Assembly (NCBI GenBank): GCA_021234155.1
Contig: JAJEKV010000008.1
Span: forward strand, 20,371,959 to 20,435,958
DNA length: 64,000 nt
Origin: Isoetes taiwanensis
Lineage: Eukaryota; Streptophyta; Lycopodiopsida; Isoetales; Isoetaceae
Reading direction: 5' to 3'
A program made the translations under genes and the position numbers. Below the pieces are notes generated by a model that searched no databases, was not told the origin of the DNA, and saw only the letters and a program-made list of their open reading frames with translations. Positions 11,990 through 23,018 of this stretch are shown here, one piece after another (the stretch's first letter is position 1; every line of letters starts with the position of its first letter).

Positions 11990-13630
11990 TGTGACGGTCC
12001 AGGGGAATATACGCCATAAATACGTATATTCCTGGATCCGTCACCATACAAGTCTATCTTCATAGCCTTGTATACCATAGATTGTGGCACTAGGGGGCAT
12101 GGCTAAGTTATTCTCATAACTTAGCCAACCATAGGTTAAGCCATTATCCACGTGGCCTTAACCTATTGGGGCACCGCCACACAGGACTCACCCGATTGGT
12201 GCCACGTGGCATCCTAGGTGGACCTAACTCATATAGGCATAAACCCTAACCCTAGACCTCTTTCCAGTTTCTAACACCCGTGAGATTCTCACCTACTGCT
12301 CAAAACCCCGCTTCAACATCGCTTGTTGTGGCATAGATCGGGCAAAAGCCCCAGCCAGGTAGACTCGCTCTTGGAGTAGGAGCTGCATCTCGTGAGCTCC
12401 GAGACCATGGAGGCACACTGGATCCGGAGGGAGAGCTTCAGAGCAGGTATGTAGGATAGTAGTTGTGATAGCTCATCCGGAATTAGCATTCCAGATATGC
12501 TAGTATCAGATCTAGAGTAGAGCCATCCTAGAACCCATATTCAACATCTTGAACCCTAATCAAGGAACCCTAACTATTAGTTAGATTTGTATGATTAGGT
12601 TAAGATGTTCTTCTTATGATTATTCTCATGATGTGATGAGTATGGATGTTGGTTGATCTTGTTTGCTCCTCTTGTATTGGGAAGGGGGTAGAGACCTAGA
12701 GCCATATGTAGTATGCTCCTAGAGTAGATCCCTTTAGTTCCTATTAGTTGCTGCTGTGCATAGGGAGCCCACCGTGCTATCGAGGCTATGATATGACTCA
12801 AAGACCACATAACGGGCTAGAGGGAATGTGGAGGGAGGATCCCCGCCGAAAGTGGGGGCTTCGGGGATCCCATAGTGGGCTAGGCTTATGGTCGGTCACT
12901 TCGCGGTGGGCCGAGCATGGGTCCGACACCTCCCGGGCAATGGTGTCGCCGCCTCGAGAGCCGCAAGTGTTGGCTTGGCTCTCGCTTTGGGGGTTAAGTC
13001 GGGCAATTAATCGTGTCGCCACGATTCTCTAGCCACCCACTGAACCTCCTAGACCCCGGGAAGGGGAGATGCAACCCTTCCCCGCCTCATCGGACCGTGG
13101 GAGATGCAACCCGGAGTAGTCCCGGATGGGTGATGCCATGGGATTATGTGATCCGAAGGCTAGAGTCATGCCAGAGCCCGATTTAGCCCATCCGCAGTAT
13201 GCAATGAGGGGCGGATGGAGTGGTCAACCCTAGCCATTGTTCTATACAGCCCCGCCATTGCCATGACTCCTGCTCCGCTTCTATCTTGAGGCCTAGGGGC
13301 CGGGCCATCCTCCCACGAAGTCCGAGCCGGTAGGAGCTCTCATGTTTTATGGTTCGTGATTATCATCTTTGCCTTGGGTTATGAGTGATGCACTACCCTT
13401 CGAGGTAGTATTTGTATATGTTGATGCTAGTTCTCGACGTATTATCGCCTCCACTGCTATAGGAGCCCATAGGGGAGGGGGCCAAGCAAGACACCTTCAG
13501 ATTCCTTCCGCACTAAGAGTCACCTCGTGAGCGGGTAGACTAAGGGCCCATGCGGTTGTTGAGCCGGATGGGGATTTCTCGCCGAAAGTGTACCACGGCT
13601 ACCGTGACGCTTAGCAGTGGAGCCGCCACA
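11990..13630 (+). mobile_element. element C 5' LTR
   Basis: Starts TGTGACGGTCC and ends GCCGCCACA, 1641 bp, followed by the primer-binding site. It aligns along its full length with 23882-25524. Differences are mostly 1-4 base indels at GC-rich or CHG spots rather than scattered substitutions. Confidence 0.95.
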
Positions 13631-13631
13631 A

Positions 13632-13643
13632 TGGTATCAGAGC
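13632..13643 (+). promoter_or_regulatory. primer-binding site, initiator-Met tRNA type
   Basis: TGGTATCAGAGC lies one base after the 5' LTR. It is the standard plant retrotransposon site complementary to the 3' end of tRNA-iMet, where minus-strand DNA synthesis is primed. Confidence 0.95.
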
Positions 13644-14195
13644 GATGTTCTTGGTTGACCAAGAACTAGCACTCCACCATAACCATGAAGTAGTCTAACA
13701 GCCTATAGGGTGTGGAATAAACATTTCCACCATCGAACCTAAAAAATGGGGAAAAAATTTTTCTCCTAGGTGGTGGGTCGTGACTTAGGTTAAGTGTTAG
13801 ACGAAAGTTGAGTGAGTCTAACTCATCTTCTAGTAAATTTGGAGTGAAAATTATGCATCTCAAGATCAAATTTCACCTAAAATGGGTCAAGAATCATGCC
13901 AATCGGAGACCCAGTTAAAAAATGGCTTAAATTCATAAATTGCACTTCAACCATTAGAAAAATTCGAAAATTTAAATATAATATCAATTAATATAGGTCA
14001 ATATATACATTAATAGTTAAATAATTACTAAATATGGTGTAATTAATAAGTGGGGGCTAATAAATAGGGGTAATTATGGTAGGAGAATATTCCTGTGGAC
14101 CCTCCTTTTAAATATCCGACACCTCATTCTCTCTCTCCAACACTTCACCTCTCTCTTGCTCACTTTTACGCCACCCATTTCCTGAACCACAAGAT
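13644..14195 (+). other. element C untranslated leader upstream of the H3-like ORF
   Basis: AT-rich, no coding signal. It contains AAATATCCGACACC and pyrimidine-rich CTCTCTCTCC-type runs shortly before the ATG at 14196, compatible with an internal transcript leader. No splice sites could be assigned. Confidence 0.4.
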
Positions 14196-15330
14196 ATGGC
14201 ACGCACTCAAACAAACCTACTGTGAAGCCTCGACCAAGACCTACCCTCTCCATGGCGCAGCAGCCAGGCTTACATGTGAAGAAGATCCCGAGAGCACCTC
14301 CGACCCAAGAAAGGGGAAGAGGAGCTTCCCCAGCCAGCGAAAGAAGGGCGGCGACATCGATCATGATGCCGAGGAGAGCCCCCAGCCAGCCACTGGCCAT
14401 CTGGAGGCACACAGAGAACAGATGAGTCTCGCCACTTCGGGCCCCTGGACACCGAGGTGGAGGAACAGGTTGAAGAACAGTGGAAGAGCAGACCACCACC
14501 AGACCGGACGGCTGGCCCTTCAAATACCAAAAAGAAGGGAAGGAAAAAGTCATGGAGTGGCAGAGGAGAGGGCCGCCAGAAGAAGCGGGAGCCGGGAGAG
14601 GGAGCCGAGGGAGCAGGAGAGGCGCACCAAGAGGAGGAACGACGGCCCTCCGGACCGGTCGCCTATAGAAGAGGCCCTACCGAGGAGGAGCACCAAATGT
14701 GAGGGCTTACGAGACGCAGGAGGAAGAAGAGCAGGAGGGGGGACCCCGACGCCAGGCCACCCCTACCCCAGGGCCGGAACCACCCTAAGGTGGTGAAGAA
14801 GCAAAAGGTAGGGGAGCTGGCATTCAAGGGCCCAAAGAGACCACGAAGTTTAAGCGGAAGATGGTGGTGATATAAGGAGTACCTTCGCCGTTGGACGAGG
14901 TACAATGAGTGGTATTGCCGCCAGAGGTGGCCATAATCGCGGGAGGGCGGCAGGCCTAAGAAGAACCAGCCCAAGCCACCCCCACCCAGACCGAAAACCC
15001 AAGAGGGTTCACCACGGGCCTAATAGCACATACCGGGTAGTTTAGGGAGATTCTAAGACTTCCGTGATGTGCACTAATCTCCCCGATAAGGAAGGCTCTT
15101 CGAGCGCCTCCTTAGAGAGGTTTTATAAAGAGTTCCGGACCGATTATAGGGTTACCCCTCTAATGACCCGGCTGCAAGAGGCTTCCGGGCGTAGCTGGTC
15201 CAGCTCTTCGAGGAAGGGAACCTTCAGGCTATCCATGCTAAGAGAGTTACCCTTATGCCCAAGGATATTCACTTAGCAACTAAGGATTCGGCAGAGAGAG
15301 GCCTTAGGCCTCAAATTTTGTAAATTTTGT
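14196..15330 (+). pseudogene. histone H3-like ORF with long charged N-terminal tail, in chromovirus leader
   Basis: The ORF begins ATGGCACGCACT, i.e. MART, and one inserted base later the reading continues K-Q-T, the hallmark N-terminus of histone H3. A tail of about 260 codons follows, very rich in Glu, Arg, Lys, Gly and Pro (for example SNTKKKGRKKSWSGRGEGRQ). The histone fold lies at 15001-15305. Recognisable blocks are TNL-IRKA-FERL (alpha-N end and alpha-1), KEFRTDYRVTPLM-RLQEAS (loop 1 into alpha-2), LVQLFEEGN, and [18 protein letters not shown] (loop 2 and alpha-3). Loop 1 has the length of canonical H3, not the longer CENH3 loop. At least four frame breaks separate the blocks; whether they are real or consensus error is open. 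Position between primer-binding site and gag is unusual. Element A carries a divergent counterpart at 57187-58600, so this is inherited within the family and not a chance insertion. Confidence 0.8.
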
Positions 15331-15529
15331 AGGAAAGCTAAATTTTCATGTAACTATGTTTCTTATTAATATAAAAGTTATTTTCCCTCTATAATTAGAA
15401 AAATGTTGTATGCTTGAAATATAGGAAATAGAACCCAATTGTGGTAGAATTCTTCATAGCATGTCTAGAAACACCCTAGAAATCATGACTACAACAAAAT
15501 TTTGGCAAAAATCATCTAAAATGTGAAAA

Positions 15530-15840
15530 TCGGGCCAACCGGTGAGACCGCTTAGGGCCTCTCAAGGCTTCTCGGACGCAGCGCTAAGCTGCTACATGGG
15601 ATTCACCCGACCGGGCCCAAAATCAAGCTTCTAGATGTCGGGCTTTGCTCAAAATAAGTTGCTAATTAGGTTAGAATTGGCCTAATTAGCCATATTAGCA
15701 TCTTCAAATTCCTAAATTGACTAAAAAATTGGCCCAAAAACAGCTAACCGGTGAGATCAAGGCTAAACGCTGCTTTGGCTTTTGACGGAGGCCATCCGCT
15801 ACGGATTCACCCGGTCAGGCCATCTTTGAGCCAAATTAGC
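15530..15840. repeat. paired leader repeats with ACCGGTGAG / GATTCACCCG inverted blocks
   Basis: Two units start near 15530 and 15735. Each has CCAACCGGTGAG or CTAACCGGTGAG, a GC-rich centre, then GGATTCACCCG-CCGG, so the unit has inverted ends, followed by AT-rich sequence naming CTAATTAG or GCCAAATT. They lie directly 3' of the H3-like ORF. Element A has a three-copy repeat with GGGTCACTTCGCGC cores in the same place. Confidence 0.6.
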
Positions 15841-16111
15841 CAAATTTGATCCAACCAATTGCCATGTAGTGTTTCTTTGCCTTGTTTTGCTTAAGTTTGC
15901 ACTTCATGGTAGTTCATTTGGACACCTGTGAGCCATAGAACCAAGGTCGCCTTAGGTAGGCACCTTTTTGCACTAACCCCGAGGTCACCCATAGTCTATA
16001 AAAATAGGCCCCATTTGCCATTTTTCTTCCTACGTAATCGCCCCCCCTCTTTAGGGCAATTTTTCTCGATCCTCCACCGATCTTTGCAAGCCATTTTCTA
16101 CACCCTTTTCG

Positions 16112-17643
16112 CCAATGGCTTCAAAGAACTTTGAGAGATGGTACAATGTCGCCACCATATCCATCGCCTTCCAAAGAGATCAAGCCTCTCTCGTGGTTTG
16201 ATCACTTGTTTGATCTTCACGCAACTTTGACTAGAACACCCTACTACACGCACATTATGTGCCAATATGACCAGCAGTGTCCCGCCTTGAAAGTTAGATC
16301 GCTTCCTAGGGAGGGAATTGGGTTTCTCTTTGAGACACTTACCCAAGCCTTAGGTCGAGAGTTGGCAAGGTGATCCAAAGGCAAGAAGCAGCCTATGGGA
16401 TAGGACTAGGACCATGCCCGATTACATGACCCCGCAGACATAATAGGCATAGGTACTTTTCAGCCGCATGCCCTTGCACTCTTCATGCACTATAAGTCAA
16501 TCAACAAAGTAGGGGGAACCCTCCGCTCAGCCCTTAGACTTAGCGCCACTTGATACCCGTGAGGGCCCGTGATCAAACTCGAATATAGAGTCCTCCGCCT
16601 ACTAATACTATGGCACGACGCCGTGGGCACCATCTCTACGCATCCATGAAGACTACGAGCAGCCTAGGGGGAGCAGAACCCGTAATGGGAGAGCAGGAGG
16701 CAACAAGAATGAAGAGGTATGCGCTGAGGCATGACGACGACGGAGAACAGCCACCCACCCACCGGCAAGATCACAGCCTTTGTCACCGATAGTCATCGAC
16801 GGGAGGAGTACATTTTTGCTAATGACATCCTCAACTTGTCCCATTGCCGTGAACAGTGGTCTTCGAATCGACGAGCTCTTGGGCATGATAGCACACCTGA
16901 AGAGCAATGCACCTCATCGACTACTCATACCGTGAGATTCCAAGGGAGCCGGGCTGAGAGACACTCTTTATGCCGGGAGACAATGTCGACATAGCAGCCT
17001 ATCGCCAGATAAGGGAGATCTATCGACAAGCAGAACCCCATCATCTCAGAGGAGGAGTTCCAGCAGATACAGAGCACACTCTACAAACCAGGAAGGGCCC
17101 AAGCTCGCTGCACTAAGCCCGAGCCAGAGCATGAGGGAAGGGTCCAAAGAAGATCAACTTGGACAATGCAACCAAAGATGTGGAGGGATCATGAAGACCG
17201 ATGGCGCTGGATGCCTACCGCGGAAGCAGCCCGCAGGGAAGGGCATCGGATCGCGAGGCTTAGGGAAGGGCACCAAGACTTCGCTACTATCTTCCAGCCC
17301 TCACCAAGGGCAAATGATAGTCTTCCACAAGGAGTTCAGCCCAAGGGGAAGAACTGCGGCACTTCTCATAGCACTTTCTGCCGGGCAAAGACTCAAAGAT
17401 ATACCATGCCGATCACATCATTCTTTTCAACAGTGGGCCAAGGCCCATTGCCTCGACTTTTGGAGAGGGCACCTTAGGGATGCAACACTTTCGCTGGTAG
17501 CAAAGAATAAAGACCGTAACTCCCGAACCCGAGATGGCCCGAAAGCACTTGAAGGAAGATCGACGAGGAACATCTTTGCGCAACCCCAAGAAAGGCCTCC
17601 GATTCGTGGATGTCAAGAACTTCTTCAAAGCCGAGGCCATTGA
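16112..17643 (+). pseudogene. unidentified second leader ORF of element C (broken)
   Basis: A coding-looking region begins near ATGGCTTCAAAGAACTTTGAG (16112). It continues in shifted frames through DHLFDLHATLTRTPYYTHIM and REGIGFLFETLTQALGREL (16131-16373), then KSINKVGGTLRSALRLSA. Later segments at 16800-16990 contain NDILNLSHC and at 17131-17643 are basic. No family is recognised. It lies between the H3-like ORF and gag. It could be an N-terminal gag extension, an extra accessory protein or captured host sequence. A gap of non-coding DNA (17644-17960) separates it from gag. Confidence 0.35.
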
Positions 17644-17959
17644 ATAGTTGTAAAATTTTCTTAAGTTTTGTGCTAAATGTTTTTGTACCCATTGTGCTAA
17701 GATATATCTACCTTATCATGTAATCCTTATGTATTAATGACTATTAACCGCTTTGTCAATGTAAGGCTTTGTATGATTTCTTATAACTAAAGATAATTCA
17801 ATTGCAAGTAAAATTGATCAACATCTAACCCAAATAAAATGTATTTGATGATCAATCCTTGCAAAGAAGGAACTCGAAAGTGTGGATCTCAAGACCAAGA
17901 CCACCACGAATTGGGTACCAAGGAACTTGTTTGGCGCAGAGAACAAGAAGATTTTGAGC

Positions 17960-19160
17960 GTGATATGTCACCGTGAGGCGGCCAACGAAGGTTGGTGCAG
18001 ATGAGGAACCAAATGCAACATCTCATCAATCGGGCGACACCTCTCATGAATGCACAGAAGATGGTCCTCCACCTCCACCTTGTTTTCGGGGTGGTGACTA
18101 AGTTCCTCGCCAGAAGGGGAGGGCAACTGTGGGGAACGCCGTGGATAGGAGAAGGAAGAGGAGAGACCAGAGTCCATCATCATCTAGCTCCAGCTCATCA
18201 GATAGCTCTTCCCTGAGGATACCGCCCGACAAATACCGGGCACACCTAAAGCAAGGAAAAGAGCAAGAAAGACAGATGACTATCGAAAAGGTGGATAGTG
18301 CTATGAGCAATGTATGGAAGACAAGGAAGTCGGGCCAGCTCGTGGAAAGACAGTGTCGTCGCATGGAGGTGAAGCATGGCTTGATGAAATGGAAGAATTT
18401 GGCAACTCATATGTGATGAAAGACAAGGACATAGGGAAAGTTGCTACAGCCTAACCTTATTGGACCCGCAAGGATCCGGGTGGAAGGGATATGCTAAGTC
18501 TAACAAGTCAAGAGGAACAATTGCAGGTTTAAGACCTTCAAAGAAGGTTTTTTCCAGAAGCACTATGTGCCAAGGTCTCATACTAGTAGACGATCCGCCA
18601 GCTTTACAAAGTTGAATCGGTAGCTTATCGCTGGCTAAGCATACGTAAGAATTTATGAGGCTCAGCCGCATGTTCCCCGAGTCTCGTGAGAGGCAAGCAA
18701 AGGGATACTTATATTGAGGGGTTGAACAACAATATCAAGAGGTTTGTTAGAGCAATCAACCCAAGGTCGCTTGCGCAGCCCAAGATAAAGCTATAAGTTT
18801 GAAGAGGCACCAAAGAACTCCAGCCAGAGAAACAAATAACCTTCGTGGGTAAGAGTTCAACAAGCAAAGATCAAGGGCAACATCGTGGTAAGCAATCGCC
18901 AGCCTACACCATCGCGGGAGTCAGAAGAAGAAGGTAAGGGTCAACAAAGCTTTTGGGGACCAGAAGCCGTTTTAATGCATCGTGGGGCAGCGTTTTGCCG
19001 CCTCCTAGACGCTGGGTCGGTCAAGGAAAAGAGACAGAATGCATTGAGAAAAAGTTATGCTTCGTGTGCTTCCAGCCGTGGCAATCAACACATGATTGTC
19101 CATCGGGCCATGCAAAAAGCCTTTGGCGTAACTCTTGGATTGGGACTCCCCCGTAAGTTT
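17960..19160 (+). pseudogene. element C gag with CCHC zinc knuckle (broken)
   Basis: Capsid and nucleocapsid protein of the retroelement. Frames at 17992-18216 (MRNQMQHLINRATPLMNA), 18129-18416 (a Ser-rich stretch, then KYRAHLKQGKEQERQM) and 18500-18880 (YIEGLNNNIKRFVRAINP) form a gag-like chain. Near 19055-19095 an almost complete retroviral zinc knuckle reads CFVC...STHDC, with the Gly-His of the usual C-x2-C-x4-H-x4-C pattern distorted to Trp-Gln. Stops and shifts are numerous. The protease should follow at about 19160-19340, but only weak traces are seen. Confidence 0.65.
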
Positions 19161-19339
19161 TTGACGCAGGACCACGCACCGCCAGGAGGGCCGTGGACTT
19201 CATAGATGGTGAGTGCCACATATGTGCAAACATTGAGACAGTGTGATATAGAGAATCACCGATCGCCATCAAGGGCGGATGGGATCATAGATAGTAATCC
19301 TTATGTAGTCCCTCATAGATACGTGTAGCTCTCATAATT

Positions 19340-21060
19340 TTGCATCTCCTAGATTGGCTCCTCTAATGAAGAACAAGGTATTGAAGTCCAAGCCAAGGCC
19401 AAGAGCTATGCAAAACGGCGCCATTCGGCACACTAAGGGGAGGAGGATCACCTTTGACATAGACCTTAGTGGGGCTAAGTGGCCGATGGGGAGCGTAAGT
19501 CATGGACATCGGGAAGATATGATCCGATAGTGGGGATGGAATTTTGAAGCCAGCCAAAGCCATGATTGATTGGCGACCGAATGAAGTCACCATGACGGCA
19601 CCGTGATGGCAGCAAATTGATAGTGAAAGGTAAGAAGCTAGATTCTCCCATGCAAAGGTATTTTTGAAGAAGCCTAAGGAAGAGTATAGAAAAGAATAAG
19701 GTGGACTACATCTTGAGGATGGAATCGCTTGAGCCGTGCAAGCTGTGAGGGAAATGACCCAAAGGGGAATCGGGCTTGCCAAAAGTAGCATAGCAAGGCT
19801 TATTTCAGAGTTCAAGGATGTATTTCCTCGGATGAAATCCCGCAAATGCCACCTTATAGGGGTGTGGAATGTGAGATCACATTGGCTCCGTGATGGGCCT
19901 ACCAAGAAGGCACCATATAGAATGAGCACCCTGTAATTGATTGAGCTCAAGAAACAGCCTTCGTGAATTGCTCGAAGCTTGATTTATAAGAGCAAGTGTG
20001 TCTCCTTTCTGAGCACCTATACTTTGTGAAGAAGAAAGATGGGAGCTTAAGAATGTGATAGACTATCGCCACCAATAAGCGTGACGATAAAGAACAAGTA
20101 TGCATTGCCAAGGGCGATGATCTAATGGACCGCTTACAAGGAGCAAAGGTATTCTCTAAAATTGATTTGAGGTCGATACCATCGATAAGAATAAAAGAAG
20201 AGGATATCCATAAGACCGCCGTAACGCAGATGGTCACTTTGAGTTTACAAGAATGCCCTTTTGACTATCGAATGCTCCAAAGAACGCTTATGCGCCTCAT
20301 GAACCACATCTTCAGAGACTTCTTGATGAGTTTGTTATTGTCTTCTTCGACGACATCCTAATCTACAAAGAAGTCCCTTGAGGAGCATTGTCAAGATCTC
20401 GTGAAAGTGTTGGAGAAGTTGAGACGCCATCGGGTTGTATGGGAAGCTCTCTAAGTGCCACTTTGCAACAGTGCCGAAAGTGGAGTATTTGGGGCATGTA
20501 GTAACATCCGAGGGAATCTCCACGCATCCATCTAAGATTGAGGCAATAGTTGATTGGCCAGCCCAAGGAATGTGGCGCAATAAGAAGCTTTCGGGCTGGC
20601 TGGATACTACGTAAAAGTTCGCGGAAGGACTTTGCTAAGTGGGCGCCCCTCCGCCGGACCCTCACTAAGGCCAAGAAGATTAAGGATTGACTAGCCATTG
20701 GTTAGAGAAAGTCCAAGCTTCTTTTGAGAAGCTTAAAGAGGGTTTTAACAACAACACAGCACTTGCTTGTTCTTCCCGATCCCACTAAAGATAAGTTGGT
20801 AGCAAATGTGATGCAAGCAAGATAGCAACAAAGGGGCGCCTTTGATGCAAGAAGGAAGGGTAGTCGCCACGACTGGGAAGAAGATGAACGACGCCGAGCA
20901 ACGCTACCCAACCCATGATCGTGAACCGCTAGCCATTGTCGTGGCATTGAGGATATGGAGGCATTATTTGCCGGAAGGAAGTTTCCGCTTTTGGATAACC
21001 GATCACCGAGCCTTCAAGATCTTTTTCACCCACCCACCCTCAACTTAAGGCAAAGGAGGT
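19340..21060 (+). pseudogene. element C protease-RT-RNase H region (broken)
   Basis: Polymerase region of the chromovirus. Readable RT blocks are FKDVFP near 19810, DRLQGAKVFSKIDLRS (20125-20175), KEEDIHKTA, MRLMNHIFRDFL (20290-20330) and FVIVFFDDILIY (20331-20366), which keeps the catalytic Asp pair. The palm continues through VEYLGHVV-like sequence at 20478-20500. RNase H is visible at 20840-21050, including AEQRYPTHDREPLAIVVALR and HYLPEGSFRFWITDHRAF. Frames break every 50-150 bases. At 20170-20190, for example, two expected CAG-containing codons are replaced by CG. Confidence 0.85.
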
Positions 21061-21072
21061 GGATGGAATTCC

Positions 21073-22400
21073 TTGAGGAGTATGATTTTGATATTATATA
21101 TAAGCCCCGGTAAGCTTAATGTTGTAGCGTATGCCCTCTCCGTGAGACCATTTCGCATAAGGACGATTGTAATGCGATTTCCACTTTTCGAAAGTGAGTT
21201 TGGCAAGAAGATTGAAGAATCCTTTGCCAACGATGTGGACTTCAAGGAGGTATGGGAAAGTCTTTCCAAGGAAGCCGTAACGCATAAAGAGCGGGAAGCC
21301 TTCAAGCATTATAAGAAGGAAGGCAACCTGTTGTATCACAAACATAAGTTGTGTGTGCCCGAATCATCAGGAGTAAGGAAGTTAATTCTTCATGACACAC
21401 ACAACAGCCCAATAGCAGGGCATGCTGGCTTCATGAAGACCTATTTCAAGATTCGAAGTAGCTATTTCTGGCCAGGAATGAAGAGGCAGATAGCTGCATA
21501 TATTCGGGATTGCCAGTTATGTCAGCAGACCAAGGCGGAGCAACTTCGGATTCCAGGTGGGTAAAAGCATGCTACGGTGTACCACTTTTGGAACCCTCAA
21601 AAGTACCTACACTGGATACTTTTAAATCTGGTACTTTCATAGTTTTCTTTCCACTAAAATCAATAAAAAAAATTTGAATTATAGGTCAATAACATGTCAA
21701 TCTATAGTATCAAAGGATAACAATGCCATTAGAAACTAGAATGAATGAATCAACCCTCAAACTTATTGTTTATTGAGACATTTGTGAAAGTTCCAAGTAC
21801 CCAGTACTGGGTACTTTTCTGGGTAGTTTTGCACTCCCTAAAAAGTAATTTATATGGTACACCCTAGCATGCTTTCACCCAGGTGCTTTAGAGCCATTGG
21901 GGGTGCCAAATGCAAGGTGGGAGGTCATAAGCATGGATTTCATCACAGGTCTCCCTAGAACTCTTCGAGGCAAGGATGCATTGATGGTTGTCGTAGATAA
22001 GTTATCTAAGATGGCACATTTTGTGCCTTGCAAGACTACTGACACCGCATTAGATACTGCCAAGTTATTTGTAAGGGAGATTTTTAGACTCCATGGCATG
22101 CCTCGGGAGATAATATCTGATAGAGATTCTAAGTTTATGAGTGCCTTTTGGCAAGATCTCTTCAGCACCATTCAGACGAAGCTCTCTATGAGCACGGCAT
22201 ATCATCCCCAAACAGATGGCCAGACGGAAAGGACGAATCGGATCATTGAAGACATGCTTCGAAGCTATGTGTGGAACAAGCGGTCAAGTGGGATGAGTAC
22301 ATCCACTTGGTGGAATTCGGCCACAACAATGGCGCTGAGAGTCATCTCGATGTCTCCTTTCATGGTAAATTACGGTACTAGTGCTTAACCCGGATACACG
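21073..22400 (+). pseudogene. element C integrase, interrupted by an inverted-repeat element
   Basis: Frame 21073-21564 covers the end of RNase H and the zinc-binding HHCC domain: HDTHNSPIAGHAG, RSSYFWPGMKRQIAAYIRDC, QLCQQTKAEQLRIPG. The core resumes after the insertion at 21897 with WEVISMDFITGLPRTL (first catalytic Asp), EIISDRDSKF (second Asp) and AYHPQTDGQTERTNR (catalytic Glu). The DDE triad is therefore intact in sequence. The frame closes near 22390 and shifts to the C-terminal segment. The enzyme would insert retroelement cDNA into the genome. Confidence 0.9.
21553..21885. mobile_element. 319-bp MITE-like inverted-repeat insertion with 7-bp duplication
   Basis: CCAGGTG at 21553-21559 is repeated at 21879-21885. 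Between them the ends are inverted: GGTAAAAGCATGCTA at the left, TAGCATGCTTTCAC at the right, extending to GTGTACC / GGTACAC. Removing 21560-21878 and one CCAGGTG restores an uninterrupted integrase frame. The interior has paired AAAAGTACC/GGTACTTTT blocks and no ORF, so it is a non-autonomous DNA transposon of uncertain superfamily (hAT-like or Mutator-like size class). Confidence 0.85.
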
Positions 22401-22457
22401 GCACAACTCGGTCCAAGGTAGAAGTATCCCGCCAGATGTTAGGGGATATGCAGCCTA

Positions 22458-23018
22458 GTGCAAGAAGTAAGGGTTATTTATTGGCAAAGAAGAAGTCGGC
22501 GTAAGAGTGTAGCCGACAAGCACGTAACCGTAAGGGAGTTCAAGGTAGGCGATAGAAGGCCCTGGTTGAAGATCAAGGTGAAGCAAGCCAAGCTGCGAAT
22601 TGGGAGTTGCAAGAAGCTTGCCCCTAGGTGGGCTGGTCCGTTCAAGATTTTGGAGAGAGTGGGCTCTCAAGCCTACAAGTTGGATCTTCCAGCCCATCTT
22701 AAGGTGCACAAGGTCTTCCACGTAAGTTTATTAAAAAGGCACAATCCTAACCCTGAGGAGGTTTTGGATACTCCAACCTTGTTGGAAATGACGGAGGAGC
22801 AAGTAGAAATAGTGCCTGAATTGCTTCTTGATAAGTCATTCAAGAAGACTAGGAGGTCTCAATTCCTCCAATATTTGGTTAAGTGGAAGCACTTACCCGT
22901 GGAAGACGCGACATGGGTATTGAAGCAAGATTTGGAGAAGCAATACCCAGAATTTATGAAGGAGTTTGATGGGCGAAGTCGCCTCCCGACTTGGTCGACC
23001 TCGACCTGCCGTGGTTAG
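22458..23018 (+). CDS. element C integrase C-terminus and chromodomain
   Basis: Open for 186 codons. The first part is the GPY/F-type module (PRWAGPFKILERVGSQAYKL, DLPAHLKVHKVFHVSLLK) that ends Ty3/gypsy integrases. It is followed by a chromodomain with FLQYLVKWKHLPVEDATWVL and QYPEFMKEF. Chromodomains of chromoviruses steer integration to marked heterochromatin, probably through methylated histone H3 tails, which is notable because this element also carries an H3-like ORF. It is the translated end of the pol polyprotein, not an independent gene; the start chosen is simply the first Met of the open frame. Element A has an 85-90 percent similar copy at 41466. Confidence 0.85.
   Translation: MQEVRVIYWQRRSRRKSVADKHVTVREFKVGDRRPWLKIKVKQAKLRIGSCKKLAPRWAGPFKILERVGSQAYKLDLPAHLKVHKVFHVSLLKRHNPNPEEVLDTPTLLEMTEEQVEIVPELLLDKSFKKTRRSQFLQYLVKWKHLPVEDATWVLKQDLEKQYPEFMKEFDGRSRLPTWSTSTCRG

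Noticed and set aside
14095-14796. 233-codon plus-strand frame taken as gag
   Set aside because: It starts in the untranslated leader and runs in a different frame from the H3-like tail that begins at 14196. The real gag with zinc knuckle lies at about 18-19 kb.
14196-15330. Calling the H3-like ORF a centromeric histone (CENH3)
   Set aside because: Loop 1 has canonical length and alpha-3 reads like ordinary H3. The long divergent tail alone is not sufficient evidence.
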